Below are positions 10,940-23,400 of a DNA stretch of 64,000 nt, piece after piece (the first letter of the stretch is position 1; every line of letters begins with the position of its first letter). The stretch comes from Phialocephala subalpina. Lineage: Eukaryota; Ascomycota; Leotiomycetes; Helotiales; Mollisiaceae. The notes under the pieces are model-generated. The model was given only the letters and a program-made list of their open reading frames with translations, did not search any database and had not been told where the DNA came from. The stretch lies in the NCBI GenBank assembly GCA_900073065.1, contig FJOG01000008.1, forward strand, positions 24,908 through 88,907, written 5' to 3'. The translations under genes and the position numbers were made by a program.

Positions 10940-11986
10940 ATGTCTTCTTCCGCCCTTGACCTTAACCAACCAAGACGCCCAGTCAAACGACCTAACCCCG
11001 ATATCGCGATCCCTTCCATTGAGCTGTTCGTCAAGAAGCGCCGCGTCGAAGACGAGTCTGGTCATCTACCAAGCCTAAAAAAGAAGGAAGTGGTTCCCAG
11101 TGTTGGACTTCATCCTCTGATACATACGTCAGTATATGCCGATTTCAAATCGGACGACGAGTTGAGCTTGTTGCTGATGAAGTATCCAAGCCTCCTCGAA
11201 ACTGGCAAATGGCCCGACCTTGTCATCAAATGCCGCGGCAAGGAGTGGAAGGTCCACCGCGTTGTCGCTTGTCTTCCCTCGAAAGTGCTCTCCACTATAG
11301 TTGATAGTGGCTTTCTTGTAAGTCTCTCTGCTTAAATTTTTCAACTTAGTACTTGTCAAGACCATGTAAATATCTGAAATCCCCATCACTGCGTCTGATA
11401 TGCTGGTGAGATCCAGAAGATTGTCGAGACTGACTTTCAAGCTTCTGTACAGGAAGGTACGACAGGTGTCATTGATCTCAGTGCCAGCGAGCCTGACATC
11501 GTCGACTGCATGATTCGCTTCCTCTACACCAACGACTACTCCTACACAGAGAAGGCAGAATCCGTCCCTGTGGCCAACACTGGCTTCTTCCATCGAATCT
11601 ACTCAGGCGAAACCCTCGTGACCAACGCCAAAGTCTACGTCTTAGCAGAATTTCTTGATCTTCCAGCATTGAAGAAGACTGCAGCAGAAAAATTCGCCAG
11701 TCATCTCGCCCGGGAAGGTCTCTCGCCTGGCTTCACGGAGAGCTTGCGGATTATGTACTCCGAGACTCCAGAAAGTGATCGAGACTTGAAAGACTTGGCT
11801 CTCGGCTATGCTCTCCAGCATGCTGCTGGCTTGCTCGAGAGAGAGGACTTTGCGGCGTTTTGCAAAGACAAGGAGTCAAAGGAGTTCACATTCGAGATGC
11901 TCAAAGCGACGACTGAGAAGTCTTCAAAGCCTGTCAGGGCCCGTAAAGGCATTCGAAAGTATACTTACCTGTCAAAGCTTGGGTAG
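10940..11986 (+). CDS. BTB/POZ domain protein, copy 1
   Basis: Seen: exons 10940-11317 and 11453-11986 (135-bp intron) give 303 residues. The basic N-terminus has KRPNPD and VKKRR, a possible nuclear signal. The BTB fold starts at LLETGKWPDLVIKCRGKEWK, with the usual VHRVVACLPSKVLSTIV helix. After the intron come EGTTGVIDLSASEPDIVDCM, IRFLYTNDYSY, KVYVLAEFLDLPALKKTAAE and a BACK-like helical tail, ending with basic residues. Known: lone fungal BTB proteins of this type are dimerisers or Cul3 adaptors of mostly unknown role. The intron falls right before the E-x-(S/T)-T-G strand, as in the other intact copies here. Target unknown. Confidence 0.85.
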
Positions 11987-12457
11987 AATGGGGAGGAAGT
12001 GATTCATTTATCGCTATGCTGCGTTTATGCATGACATTTTCCATCTATGCAATATCATTTAATCTTACTGCGGTGTTTTGATAAAAGGGAATGATATTCA
12101 ATCGGGGGAAGGATATTGACACATAGCTGCATCTTCGTCTTTCAAGGATTATTCGGAAAATAGAGTGCGTTGCCGTCATTCAAGAACAGACATTCGAGTG
12201 TGATCTGATGCTTTCTTACTCTTCTCGGTTGGCCTGCTCGCTTCTCCAACCATGACCTTCAGCCTTTGAAGGTGAGTTGCTGAAGTCGCACTACGCAATA
12301 AAACCCCCAACTTTCCTCCTTTCCAACCTCAACTCAACCAGAACTGGAGTGAGCCTGAGACCCACTTTCCCGCTACGACCAACTCTCCCACTGCAATCAG
12401 CCTTCTCACCGCCGCGTGTCCCTACATCTGCAGCTCAAGTAAGTACGGAGAATGGGA
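11987..12457. other. intergenic; nothing seen
   Basis: 3' flank of BTB copy 1 up to the inverted-repeat element. A short Pro/Ser/Thr open frame at 12277-12516 runs into the element and has no features of a real gene. Confidence 0.4.
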
Positions 12458-13375
12458 TCAAAAGTCCTGCGACTATAGGGCCTTACAGCCTATCAAGCCC
12501 TGTAGGTGGAAATTAGAGCGCTTGGGAGCACTGGTAGGGTTTAAGCCTATAAGCTAAACTTTGGCAATTATTATAATATAATTCCAAGGGCTTTAACGAA
12601 CCAAAAAGTAAAGATATATTTAAATTATTAAATACGAATAAATTCTTGATTTCTTTTATCTTTTTTTTTTAATTTAAAAATCTTTTTAATTCAAATTTTA
12701 ATTTTATTTATTATTTGGTTTTTCTAATATTTTAATTATATTTCTTTTGTAATTTCCTTTTTATTAAAAGTATTCCTTTTAATAATATTCTTTTTTATTT
12801 AGAATTAAATAAATTTAATAATACTAAAATTAAAAGAATATTCTAATTATAAAAGTTTTAATTTTTGAAAGAAATTAAGAAATTCTTATTAATAATAAAA
12901 TAAATAAATCTAATTATTAAATTTTTAATCATTATATTTCTTAAATTATTTATATTTTATTTTATTATAAATTTATCAAATTCTAAATTTTATTTATATT
13001 ATATAATTTTTATATAAATTATTAAAATTAGAAAAAATTAGAAAAAGAATTATTAAAAAATTCTAATTTATTTTATTTTAAATTAAAATTAAGATTAAAA
13101 TCAAAATCTTATTTAAAATTAAAATAATAAAAAGAAAAAAGTTTTTATTTATAAAAGTTATCAAAATCTAAGGAATATAAATCGTTTAATAGGTAATAAT
13201 TTATTATAATGATAATAATAATAAAGATAAAGAATAAATAGAGTTTATAAGGAATTCTAATGATTTTATATCTCATTCTAAGGTGGAATTACCTCTTATA
13301 GACTCACAGCCCCCAAAACTACCCCTCCATTTAGACTTGAGACTACTAAGGGACCCTTGTAGCTACAGGATTTGA
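12458..13375. mobile_element. AT-rich, probably RIP-degraded element with degenerate inverted ends
   Basis: Between about 12545 and 13300 the sequence is almost pure A/T with no open frame. The edges are GC-normal and partly inverse-complementary. The left edge at 12458-12500 (TCAAAAGTCCTGCGACTATA and on) resembles the reverse complement of 13345-13375 (TCAAATCCTGTAGCTACAAG and on). Further in, GGTAGGGTTTAAG..CCTATAAG (left) pairs with GGTAGTTTTGGGGG..TCTATAAG (right). This fits a short DNA transposon eroded by C-to-T mutation. No target duplication is clear, so the exact ends are uncertain. Confidence 0.45.
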
Positions 13376-13608
13376 GAGCCTGTGGGAATGTCTCCTTAAT
13401 AAGATGCTCTCACTGACTCATTCCGATCAGGCCAGGCTGCCTAGTAAACCAATGAGCCATAGGTGACGTGGCTTCATGCCAACATGTGACTCTTTCCCCC
13501 ATGCATCTCCACCGATTATAACTCTTCAACTGACATCTCTCTCTACCGAAGGAACAATAATCTAAATCGAACGCGTTCTAGCCGATATCACCACCGAAGT
13601 CACTCGAG

Positions 13609-14456
13609 ATGTCTTCCACCGCGAAGGATAAAGGTCCCATCAGTGGCCTCGCAGCCGTCTCTGCTTCGTTGGTGCCCTCTTCCCCCGAAACGCGCCTGTA
13701 CTAACAAATGCCAGGCTCCTTGAGACTGGCCTCTACTCTGATCTGACGATCAAGTGTCAGGGTAGAATTTGGAAGGCCCACCGAAATGTCGTCTTCCTTC
13801 AAAGCAAGCCTCTCGCTGCTCATCTGTCTGGAGCTTTCAAGGTACCTCTTCATGTCCCTTTTCAGCGAACGGCAATTGATGTGTTGGTCTTGCAGGAGAG
13901 CGAAACCGGCGAAATTGACCTTCCCGATGATGACCCAAAGACCCTTGACCGCCTCATCCAATTCCTCTACAAGGAGACTTTTGATGACGAGCCCACTTTC
14001 ACTGGCGTACTAGCTGCGAATCAAGACAGTCGCCTAATTACTTGCACCAAGGTCTACATCCTGGCTGAAAAATATGACATTCCGGCTTCAAAGGAGTTAG
14101 CTAAAAGCAAGTTCGAGAAGGCTATTGCTACGGACTGGAACGACGGTTCCTTAGCTGCCATTCTGGAGATGATTTACACCGAACTACCTGAGTTTGACTG
14201 TGGCCTCAAGGACGTTGCGCTTAAGGCTACTTCTGAGCATATCGAGGAGCTCGTTGATAGAGGAGAATTTGCTGATGTCTGCAAGCAGAATGGAGAAATT
14301 GCATTTGATGTTATCAAGGGCTGCTTGGAGGGTAAGAACTTGACTAAATCGATGGGTATCTGTCCTCAGTGCGGACAGATTCGTGCTTCCAGTGTTTCCT
14401 GGCAATACAACACCAAGAAATTCTACTGTGGTCAGTGTGGTCGGACCTTTGCCTAG
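13609..14456 (+). CDS. BTB/POZ domain protein with C-terminal zinc ribbon, copy 2
   Basis: Seen: exons 13609-13667, 13715-13841 and 13896-14456 give 248 residues. The BTB core runs LLETGLYSDLTIKCQGRIWK, AHRNVVFLQSKPLAAHLSG, then ESETGEIDLPDDDPKTLDRL, IQFLYKETF, KVYILAEKYDIPASKELAKS. The last 35 residues have two Cys pairs, CPQC and CGQC, about 25 residues apart, which looks like a C2C2 zinc ribbon. Intron phases match copy 5 and, at the last junction, copy 1. It lies 235 bp beyond the AT-rich element. Inference: a tandem duplicate of the BTB family. Molecular role unknown. Confidence 0.85.
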
Positions 14457-14823
14457 GTATGGAGCGGAATATGCAACGAGTGGTTGGGCTACGGTAGGAG
14501 TCCTGTAGGACGTAGTGAACATATGGTGCCAGGATGAAGTGTGGAAATGAAGATGCGCTTCTTCAAACCTGAACCTCTCCGTACTTCGCTGATCAATAAA
14601 CTTATTTGCTCCTGATGCATGCTTCCTTCTGCGAATGCAATAAACGCTTTACAGATTAGACGTACTGTACAACTTAAAGACACGGAAGTGACTTCAGCAC
14701 AGCCTCCGACATTTTTAAACTGTTCAGCATTGGACTCGAGGCCCTACTTCCGAGTATAAAATCCAGCCTCGCCTCTCGATCTCTTCTCAAACTCAGGAAC
14801 TCCAACAAACATCACCATCCAAA

Positions 14824-15851
14824 ATGTCAACTAAGCGGCCCAGATCTTCGCGTTATCTTCCTCGGAAAACCATATCTCCTGCCAACGTAAGTCGAACCTC
14901 ATTGACTTCTGTTCTGTGGTACTTCGTATAACTCAGAAGCTGACATGCTTTTCACTTCTAGAACAAGCGCGGCTTCGACGAGATGACGGGTTTCTCTCCC
15001 ATAGCCGCCTCGTAAGTCTTAGAGACCACATCACCTTTGAACGGTCCTGACTCGATCTTCAACCTTCTAGATACCGGAAAGTACAGCGATCTCATTATTA
15101 AGTGCAAGGGCGATGTGTTCAATGCCCATCGCAGTGGTAGGTCAAACTTTGCCCAGCTCCCTTTCCTGCGAGCTCCATTCTTCGACCCCAAATATCCAGC
15201 AAGAACAGTACTGATAAATTCCCAAAGTGGTCTGCATCCAAACCCCCGTGTTTGCTGCCATGGTGGATGGGAAATTCCTCGTAAGTCGCTGCTACACCCC
15301 CCTCTTAGATTCTCAGGAAGTCGTTGATTCTATGCAGGAAGCAAGCACTGGAGTGATCGAACTTGTTGATGACGATCCGGAAGTCGTCAAGCAGGTCATA
15401 AACTATCTCTACAAGGGAAATTATTCCGATTACAGTGGATCAATGAACGAAGAAACGAAGAAATCGGCAGCTTTGGTCATGAATACAAAGGTCTACATCT
15501 CGGCGGACAAGTGGGACATTCCAGCTCTGAACGCGCCCGCGGCCAAGAAACACGAGACGGCCCTGGCTTTATGGGGCTTGACGGAAGGTTCACTGAGAGT
15601 CTAGGGATGATTTTCAAGGATCTTCCACAGAGTGATATAAAGCTCAAGGAGGTAGCTCAGGGCTTGCAGGCAAGGAGTATCGGTAGTTGGTGAAGAACCC
15701 AGATTTCTCGGCATTATGTGAACAGCATGGTGCGGTTGCGTTTGCGGTTCTCAAGGCAGTCGCCGCAGTACCTTCAGTGGCAGCACCTTCTGCTTACAAC
15801 TCGCCCTATATTGTAGCTTGGCTAGACGTTGCTTTTAAACAGAGACTTTGA
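14824..15851 (+). pseudogene. BTB/POZ gene, frameshifted copy 3
   Basis: A start (MSTKRPRSSRYLPRKT) and several exon-like blocks match copies 1 and 2: TGKYSDLIIKCKGDVFNAHR near 15072-15130, EASTGVIELVDDDPEVVKQV from 15338, KVYISADKWDIPALNAPAAK to about 15550. The frame then breaks. FTESLGMIFKDLPQSDIKLK continues one frame away (about 15580-15690), and LVKNPDFSALCEQHGAVAFA continues in yet another (about 15690-15760). Two shifts inside one domain with no splice sites to explain them indicate loss of function. The segment after NAHR (15135-15225) is also poorly matched. Sequencing error would be the alternative. Confidence 0.7.
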
Positions 15852-16046
15852 ATTCTATCTCGTACGGGGCAGCTGTTTGCAGCACGTCTAGCTGTAACAC
15901 CAGTCTTCAAATGAAAGACATGCCTAGAATGGAGTTCCCAGTTTGAAAATAATGTGCTTCTTGTATGTTTGAAGGAAATCACAAAAGCCAGTAGAAGCAA
16001 TACAAAGAGTCCATACTTTCCTAATTTAACAAGGCCAAAGTAGTGA

Positions 16047-16597
16047 ATGAGACGTTCGCAGGGCCGCGCCTTCCTTCAAAGACCCGACCTCGCCTATTTT
16101 GAAATCCAACCACAACCACACCTTTCACCTCAACCTCAACCTCACCAGGCTCTTCCCACAATAACGACAACAGGCTCAATATTAAACACAGGAGAAAATC
16201 CCATCACGCGTAGAGCATTGTTGACGCGTCGAAGAGAGCCAGTAAACCCGGCCCCGCAATGGTATGTTGCCGTGGCCCCGCGCGCTCCAGCATCCAACTT
16301 CGATGATAATGCGTTCAAATGCCGACCTTTCTCTCACCTTCAGAGCAAACGCACACACGACGAGATGTCAGCTGGGTCCCAAGAGACAGGTTTCCCAACC
16401 CTGACGGCGGAGTGCGTCCCCTGATCGCGGCATCAACAACCAAACACGCGCAATGCTGACACGATGACAGTCTTCTGACCTCTGGAAAGTTCTCTGACCT
16501 CCAAATCAAGTGCCAGGGACATGTATGGAATGCGCATAGACTGGTCATTTGTCTGCAATCGAAGCCTCTCGCAGCTGTTATTGATGGTGCATTCTTG
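16047..16597 (+). pseudogene. BTB/POZ relic, truncated copy 4
   Basis: Only the first half of a BTB domain is present. Exon 16471-16597 reads LLTSGKFSDLQIKCQGHVWN, AHRLVICLQSKPLAAVIDGA and ends at a GTGAGC donor. The expected next exon (E-A-S-T-G-E-I-D-L and the rest) is absent from 16600-17040. An upstream open frame from 16047 is Pro/Gln-rich and may include the old N-terminus. Probably a dead fragment of the tandem array. Confidence 0.6.
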
Positions 16598-17041
16598 GTG
16601 AGCATGTCCTCTTGCTCTGATTTTCGCTGCTATCTTACTTCAAATTCTCACCTGGCAGCTTGGAGATGGGTTATTCTGAGGCTTCAAAGCTTGAAGGCTT
16701 ATGTGTTTAGAAATATCTAGAAGAGAGATGGAGTTTCTGCCCCTGAGGAGCAGAAGAGCTAGCGACCAGGCTAGTCCCACTTCGCCTAGCCTGTCGGCAG
16801 ACGTTCATCGACCCCGATTGGCTGGGAGATACGGTGCCTCCAATCATAGATTTTCTGCCCAAGTTAAACTTAAAACATTATCACCACTTCACGTACATCA
16901 TGGCTCGACGTTAAGCCTCTACGCCGTAACAAAGGACCTCAATATGCTTCACCTTGTGGTCGCACACAATTGGGTCATTGGAGAGATATTTTGCTGTCAC
17001 AAATGCCGTGGTGCAATAGAACGCCTCTGCATGCTGGCAAG
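16598..17041. other. intergenic; nothing clear
   Basis: Lies between the truncated BTB and the Zn2Cys6 gene. No continuation of the BTB domain and no other supported feature. Confidence 0.4.
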
Positions 17042-19042
17042 ATGACGACTCAAAATGCCTCGAAGAAGGTTTCAGAGAACAGAAAGCGTGCATCCGCGCC
17101 AAAGACCAGATCAGGATGCTTGACATGCAGGTAAGTGTCCTTTGGATTCACTTCCTCGTCCGTGTGCCAATAGTAGAAGGCTGAGCAATCTGTATGGCGG
17201 GCATAGTTGTGGCGGCTCGCTGGACGGAATATCAGGCTGATTGCATTCTTCAGGAAACGGCGGGTCAAATGTGATGAACAAAGACCTCGTGAGTATCTTT
17301 CTTCCCCGAGCCCATCGATTTATAATAAGGACCGATCACTGACCCACATCATAGAATGTGACAGGTGCATCAAAAGCAGCTTCTCATGTGACGGCTACCA
17401 GACCCCCAAACTACGTCGGAAAATCCAGGAGATATCCAGTTTACCAAAGCTGGCTCCCAGATTGTTCGTTTCTCCAGAGTCAGACACGAAATCAAAGTCG
17501 ATACCAATTCCCACCCTGCACCAGTGGAATACTAGCGGAGGTCTGCTTTTGCTGCAACCACGAAACACCTTGTTCAGGACAGACCAAGAAGCTCGCTACT
17601 TCCGGCTGTTTTGTGACAAAGTCACCATCCAATTGACTGGATTCTTCGACTTGCCTCTTTGGAACCGACTCATTCTTCAGACAGCCGAGCAAGAAGAGTC
17701 TGTTCGTCTTGGCATCATCTCAATCGGCGCACTTCAACAAACCATCGACTTAAGGAACAGTCAAGATAGTCGATACATCGCGCCTTTTGCAGCCTTGGAT
17801 GAGCACCATCGTTTCGCTGTCCAAGAATATAGCAAAGCTATCAAGCAGATGAGAGTTGCAATTTCTACACAGAAACATAATCTCAGGACTACCCTACTCA
17901 CCTGCTTGCTCATCATTTGCTTCGAAAGTTTACACGGAAATCACGAATCTGCCATTGCACAGATGCAGGTTGGTATCCGCCTCTTGGAAGACTTCATCGC
18001 GAGTAGACGAGAGTCTCTTTCCGTCCTAGACACTACCAGCTCAATCGATTCAGCTGTCGCTGAGAGTCCCTCCTTTGCACTGCATTCGCCTGCTCCCGAC
18101 ATTATCGAAGATGATCTAGTTCAGGCTTTCGCACGACTCGATATGCAAGCAAATTCTTTCATCGATTCAAGACCGATCGATTACCATCTGGAGATGAGGT
18201 ACCATGGTGCAGACTGCATCTCCCGCATGCCTGCCAGTTTTTCTAGCATACCCGAGGCGAGGAGATACTATGAGCTCGTCACGCGACGTCTCATGCACTG
18301 GATCAGTTCAGTATTCCACCGCCGTACTTGTGAAAACGGTCAAAGTCAAGGTAGTCAACTGCTCAGTCAGATTTCTCCTAGAAATCAGCACCAGGCGCCT
18401 GATAGCGAATGTGGCGGTATACTGAACAGAGAGAACCCTATACATCCTCCATCTTCTAGCACGTATGCAGAGCAGCAATTCCACCTGGACGAACTCGAGC
18501 GCTGGCGATGTTCATTTACTCCCTTATTGAACAGCTATCGCGATCAAACTCAGAGCAAAGAATATCTAGCCGTCACAAGCCTTCAAGTCCGGTTCATGTC
18601 ATCACGATTTGCGCTTTCGGCAAATCTCAGTACCGATCAACTCATTTACGATGATCGAATCGAGGAAGTCAGAGAGATCACCCGTCTCGCTAAGATCTTG
18701 CACTTGCATCCATCTACAAAAGGAGAGTTTGCATTCGATCTAGGCTACATACCTCAGCTCTACGTCATCGCCATCAAATGTCGAGATCGGAGCCTTCGGC
18801 GTGAAGCTATTCAATTGCTGCGGTCTAGATCGTGGAGAGAGGGCGTATGGGACTCGAAATTGGCTGCCAGCATGGCGGTAGCCCTTATGGAGATCGAAGA
18901 GGAGGGACTACATGGGGATTTTTTGCCGAATGAAGCGAGAGTTCGGGGAACGAAGATGAAATTCGATCTTCAGAAGAGGGAAGGTCATTTGACGTGCTTC
19001 ATGGCCGGTGGAGAAGTCAAGGAGCGGACAATAAGGTGGTGA
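17042..19042 (+). CDS. Zn2Cys6 binuclear-cluster transcription factor
   Basis: Seen: exons 17042-17130, 17254-17288 and 17355-19042 give 603 residues. Joining them restores a canonical fungal cluster, GCLTCRKRRVKCDEQRPQCD followed by RCIKSSFSCDGY, with all six Cys at the expected spacing. Without the two introns the motif is broken, which supports the model. A basic linker comes next (KLRRKIQ). The rest is the fungal-specific helical regulatory domain (RYFRLFCDKVTIQLTGFFDL, LTCLLIICFESLHGNHESAI). Known: such proteins bind CGG-type sites and often regulate nearby or metabolic genes. It is 8.5 kb from the UstYa gene, with the ankyrin and GMC remnant genes between, so a link to that locus is speculation. 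Confidence 0.88.
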
Positions 19043-19798
19043 GGCTTCCCACGGAATCTGCGGATTTGAGACTGCTCTTTCAAGCTCCCAGCCTTGCCTG
19101 GATATGATACCTCGGTTTTCTTGACCGGCATCCTTCGGTGGCCGGGTCACCAGGCGACTAGATGGCATCCCATTCCAGTTCCTGGAAAGCTTGAGCCAGG
19201 TCTGTGCTGGGAAGTTGAAAGAGCCCAATTGGGGAAGTTGGTGTCATCTGTCAAAAACGCCAGGCCAATGCTTGAGCTCGGATTTCTGGGCGTTGAAACG
19301 CCGCCCTCGAGGTCATGTGATGAGGCCACACACCGTGTTATGAAGGCAAGTATGGCCAGCTAATGCGTTGTCAAGCTCTCATAGGCCACTTTCCAAGCGG
19401 GTAGTGGAACGGGCTAAAAGAGCTTCATCCGCCTTCTTCCATATTTACTTCACGATCGATGTTTTGAGAAACCCAGCCTCACCCAAGAGTCTCGATCAAT
19501 CATCCCATTGCCGCACCGCCTTTTTGTTTTTGCCAAAGATAAGACAGGTCTCCAGTTTCTCTACCAAATCCGCCGTACTGGACGGTGACCATGAGTTGCA
19601 ATTACTATCCGACTATGAATGCTTCTAGGATTGAGACAAGTTCGACTTTGACATGATGCGCATCGACAATCAGCCTACTGACGATCCACAGCCGATGGGT
19701 CAGAATACAAGTAAGCATGATAAGCCCAGGTCTTTCGACTTTATACTTTTGGGGCAGACTACAAGCAAAGATGAGGAGCCTAGGCCCTACTCACACCG
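19043..19798. other. intergenic; nothing clear
   Basis: Short overlapping open frames on both strands, none with a domain, signal or splice pattern I trust. Confidence 0.4.
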
Positions 19799-20280
19799 AT
19801 GGACGCCTCCTATTCGCACGATTCCTATTCGTACGACTCGTATCAGCACGATTCTTACCAGAACTACGCGGGCTACGGCACCTCTTTTCAGCAGCCAACC
19901 TCGGAAGAAGCTGATGAGAATAGACCAGCGCCAAAGAGTCTTCAATGGACATCATGCACACCTCTGCTGAAACTCTATGAGTTTTTGGTCTCCAAAGGGA
20001 GAGAACCACATCTGGAGCTGAAACAGGGAAACGAAGTGACAGAAATGACGCCTGCAGTATTGTATTTGGACGCTCCAGAGTAAGACATGGCATTTGACCT
20101 ATTCGTGCATCATACTAACCTGCTTCAGAAATCCAATCAAGGGGCAGCATCCATGTCGATTACCAACTCCTTGCACCAACCAGCGAGCGACCTTCTCCAG
20201 GGTGGACTTGGGATATTTCTTCTAGCGCGGACATGATGTCCTTACCGGTAACATGTACGGAGAGTGTGGGGTCACAATAG
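19799..20280 (+). CDS. possible small unknown protein, Tyr/Ser-rich N-terminus
   Basis: Not recognised. A frame from ATG 19799 starts with a tyrosine-rich run (MDASYSHDSYSYDSYQHDSY) made of H/Y/Q-D-S-Y repeats, then SLQWTSCTPLLKLYEFLVSK. A GTAAGA donor at 20080 with an AG acceptor near 20141 would extend it to a stop at 20278 (tail HVDYQLLAPTSERPSPGWTW...). The acceptor at 20128 gives a different, shorter end. The start is preceded by an in-frame stop, so no longer N-terminus exists in this frame. The composition bias may be chance. Confidence 0.35.
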
Positions 20281-20427
20281 AAGCACTTCACACTTGTATG
20301 AGGGCCTCACTGTCTGTCTTCTATATATTGTCCGAAGAACATCACGCCCGCCTTGGTAATACCAGTGATCAAAAACCCAGACCAAGTCTTTAGAGTTATC
20401 CTAGGAAGTCATGGCAGCGCCTACTAT

Positions 20428-23400
20428 TTAGAACATGAAATATCTAGCCTCTTTCGCAGCGCAAAGAATCGGCGCAAACTCGTCCCGTATCTCAAATTCG
20501 TCATCTCTTGGCTCATTCAGCAGTCGACCAAGAAAACACGGGTACGGAGACGGCTTCCAAACGCCCAAAATCCACCTTGGAATGTCCCATCCATCTACAA
20601 TATAACCCTTTGTTCCTACCTCTCCAGAATGATTCTCAACCCACACTTTGTCGTCGATTAACCAGTTCAGATGCTCCAAATCCAGCCATGTCCCGAATCG
20701 AGAGCTTAAAAGTTGCGGGATTTTGACATCTAGCATCATTTTGGGCCATGTCTTCATTGAATCCGAAAGTGGAATCTGTTTTGCTACTAGTTTCAGGAAC
20801 ACTTTCGTGATCATGCCACGTGCTTGTATAATTGGTGCTGTGATTTGGGCACCTGCATCAAAGAGCATTTTTGCTACAGGAAAATTCGGACAGTGTAGAG
20901 CTGTCATCAATGGTTGCATTGAGTTGTAACTCAGCTCTTCAGCCTTTGCTAGGATTGGAGAAGGCATGTCAATGTCTCCTCCAGCTTCCAGCAGCGAGGC
21001 TATAATTGCCTTGATAATTGCCATCTCTGGACTGGTATATGGCGTGTTGATTTTCACAATTAAGGCTTGAAAAGCCATCGTCATGTCGGCGTTAGGAAGC
21101 GAGTCGTCGATGCGACCAAAATGGAGTCGGGTCTTGCCTTCAGCAACCATGCCCTTCACGGCGTCCAGGTCGCGTGAATAACAAACGTGCCATACGATGG
21201 GTCGCCAGCATGTGTTCGATGATACATATTTAATGGCAGCTCCGGTTTCCAACATGATCTTTCTCCTCAAATCCCAATCGGTTTTCCAACATATATTCTT
21301 AGCCAACATCCTGTTGCCTTCGAGGGTTCGGAACCATTTGAGGCCAAGTTCTTTGCCATATTTGCTCACATACGGCATTGTAGCATTCTCGATGACCGCT
21401 TGGAGGGTCCTCGCATACGGACTCTCTGAGCCATCGTCGAACTCCAAGTAGTGATCCTTGGGTACTGATAAGTAATATGATCTGTGTAACATAGAGGCAA
21501 TCATTCTGATTGGATCTTCTCCTGTTATGAGGAGTCCAACAACCTCAGTATTGCAGGCACGAATTGCGCACTCGCAAGCTGTCCAGTTGTACGCCAATGG
21601 TCTGATCCTTCGACTAGGATCGCCTCCTCGATCGAGAAGCATTTGCACGATATGCGGCGAAGAAAACGTTGCAGCGTAATGAAGTGGGGAACATGCTAGA
21701 AGATTTTGTGACATCGGAGGATTATCCATTTGCCATATAGCTTTGCTGGACCGAATGAGAAGAGTGCGGTTTTGAAATGTCCATTTCCTGTCGTCTCGAA
21801 GAGTGTTGACTCTCAAGTCTTCAGCGGTGAGGTGCCGTATCAAGGATGCGTTGCCATAGATGACTGCGAGCTCTGCGACACCGCAGAGGAGTGGAAAGAG
21901 TCTGTGAGGTAGCTGCTCCCGCTCGGGGTCAGGAGAGACTGGTCTGGCAGCTTTGCAGATCTGCGTGTCACTTGTAACTATGCATGACCTATCCTTAGTC
22001 AATGTTCTCTATTTAGATAGCCTGAGGGAAGGGGTTCTGTGGCTTGTACTTCTGAGTTGCCGTGTATGAGACTGTGAATCTAGGATTTTCGCAGCTTAAG
22101 TTCGTGCTCACTTACCAGCAAGCCCCGTGATCTTCAATGGACGAAAACAGCCCAGCGGCTGCTCAATGATAGCTAGTGTCGCACAAATATCATAAGTCCA
22201 GTAATAAATGCATTGCAGCTTCTCTAAGTCACTGGCGTTAGATAACTCAGGATATAGGACCGACGCATTGGCGAACAATGAGCTGGCCATTAGTTGATCC
22301 GACCTATCTTCGCATAAGAACAGGGTAGCAGAAGACTGGGCAAGGAGGAGAATCTCCGAAGGCGCAGAAATGAACTCAAGACAACGCCGATTGTCGCATG
22401 ATGCTAGAATACTTCTGACGGTTTCTTTGCTGCAGGACATAATAGTAAAGAGTAATATCATGCCATGCAGAAAAGAGTGGTCTCCTGGAACCCCCTCGAT
22501 CGTCTGGCAAAAGAGAATCCCTCGAATTACGGCAGACAGTTCGTCCAGGTCTTCTGTAGATAATGAGAGCTCAATTGTACCCAATCGGATTCTGTCAATA
22601 CCATTACCCAAAGATTTGAGACAATCAGCAGTCTCAGGCTTCAAGTACGGCCAACTGTTCAATTTATCATTCTCGTTACCACCGGGAAGTCCTCGTCCCT
22701 TAATAATGTCGAAGTCGATCCTCGAGTTGGTTAGCTCCGAGCCTTCTTGGTTCTGCACGACGATCCTGGCTTGAGAGATATTCTTCTTAGAAACCAGGAC
22801 CACAATCATGCATTCTTCGGGATGCACTTCATGATTATACGTGAATGTACCAAAAGTCTGGATCAAGCTTTCCTCAGTATGAGCATCCCAGTAAACGGAC
22901 CCTACAGTGGCAACATTTGGCCAAAGTTGCATAGTCTGACCAGGTTCCGTCCATATGCGCAGATCTGCTTGTCGGACTGCCTCCATGTTGGGGAGAGCGA
23001 TTCCTCTGGCTTCAATGGAATGCAGTTGAGATCGAAGCATGCCAGCCAAGTGCTGGAATACTACATATTCTTTTGTGGGATCCCAGAGTCTGATTGAAGG
23101 GTGTCGGGGAAGTATATCGAGCAGTATTGATGAAGCCTTGAGGAGATCTGCGTAGAGCTGGATTGCTATGGTGGCGCCTGTTTGTGCTTTGGACAACCGA
23201 TTCTGAGATGACATCAACCACCACCTTCCGGCACGTACCCACTCGTCGAAGCCGTATGAGAACCATCTCCGACCCTCTCTTTCGACCTCAATAACGAATA
23301 ACTCTGTCAAAGGACACTGAAAAGACAGGGCTGAAGCATCTGAAGGTTGGTGGGTGAGTAGTGCCATCATCCCGTTCAGCCTTTCAATATCCTTGATGAT

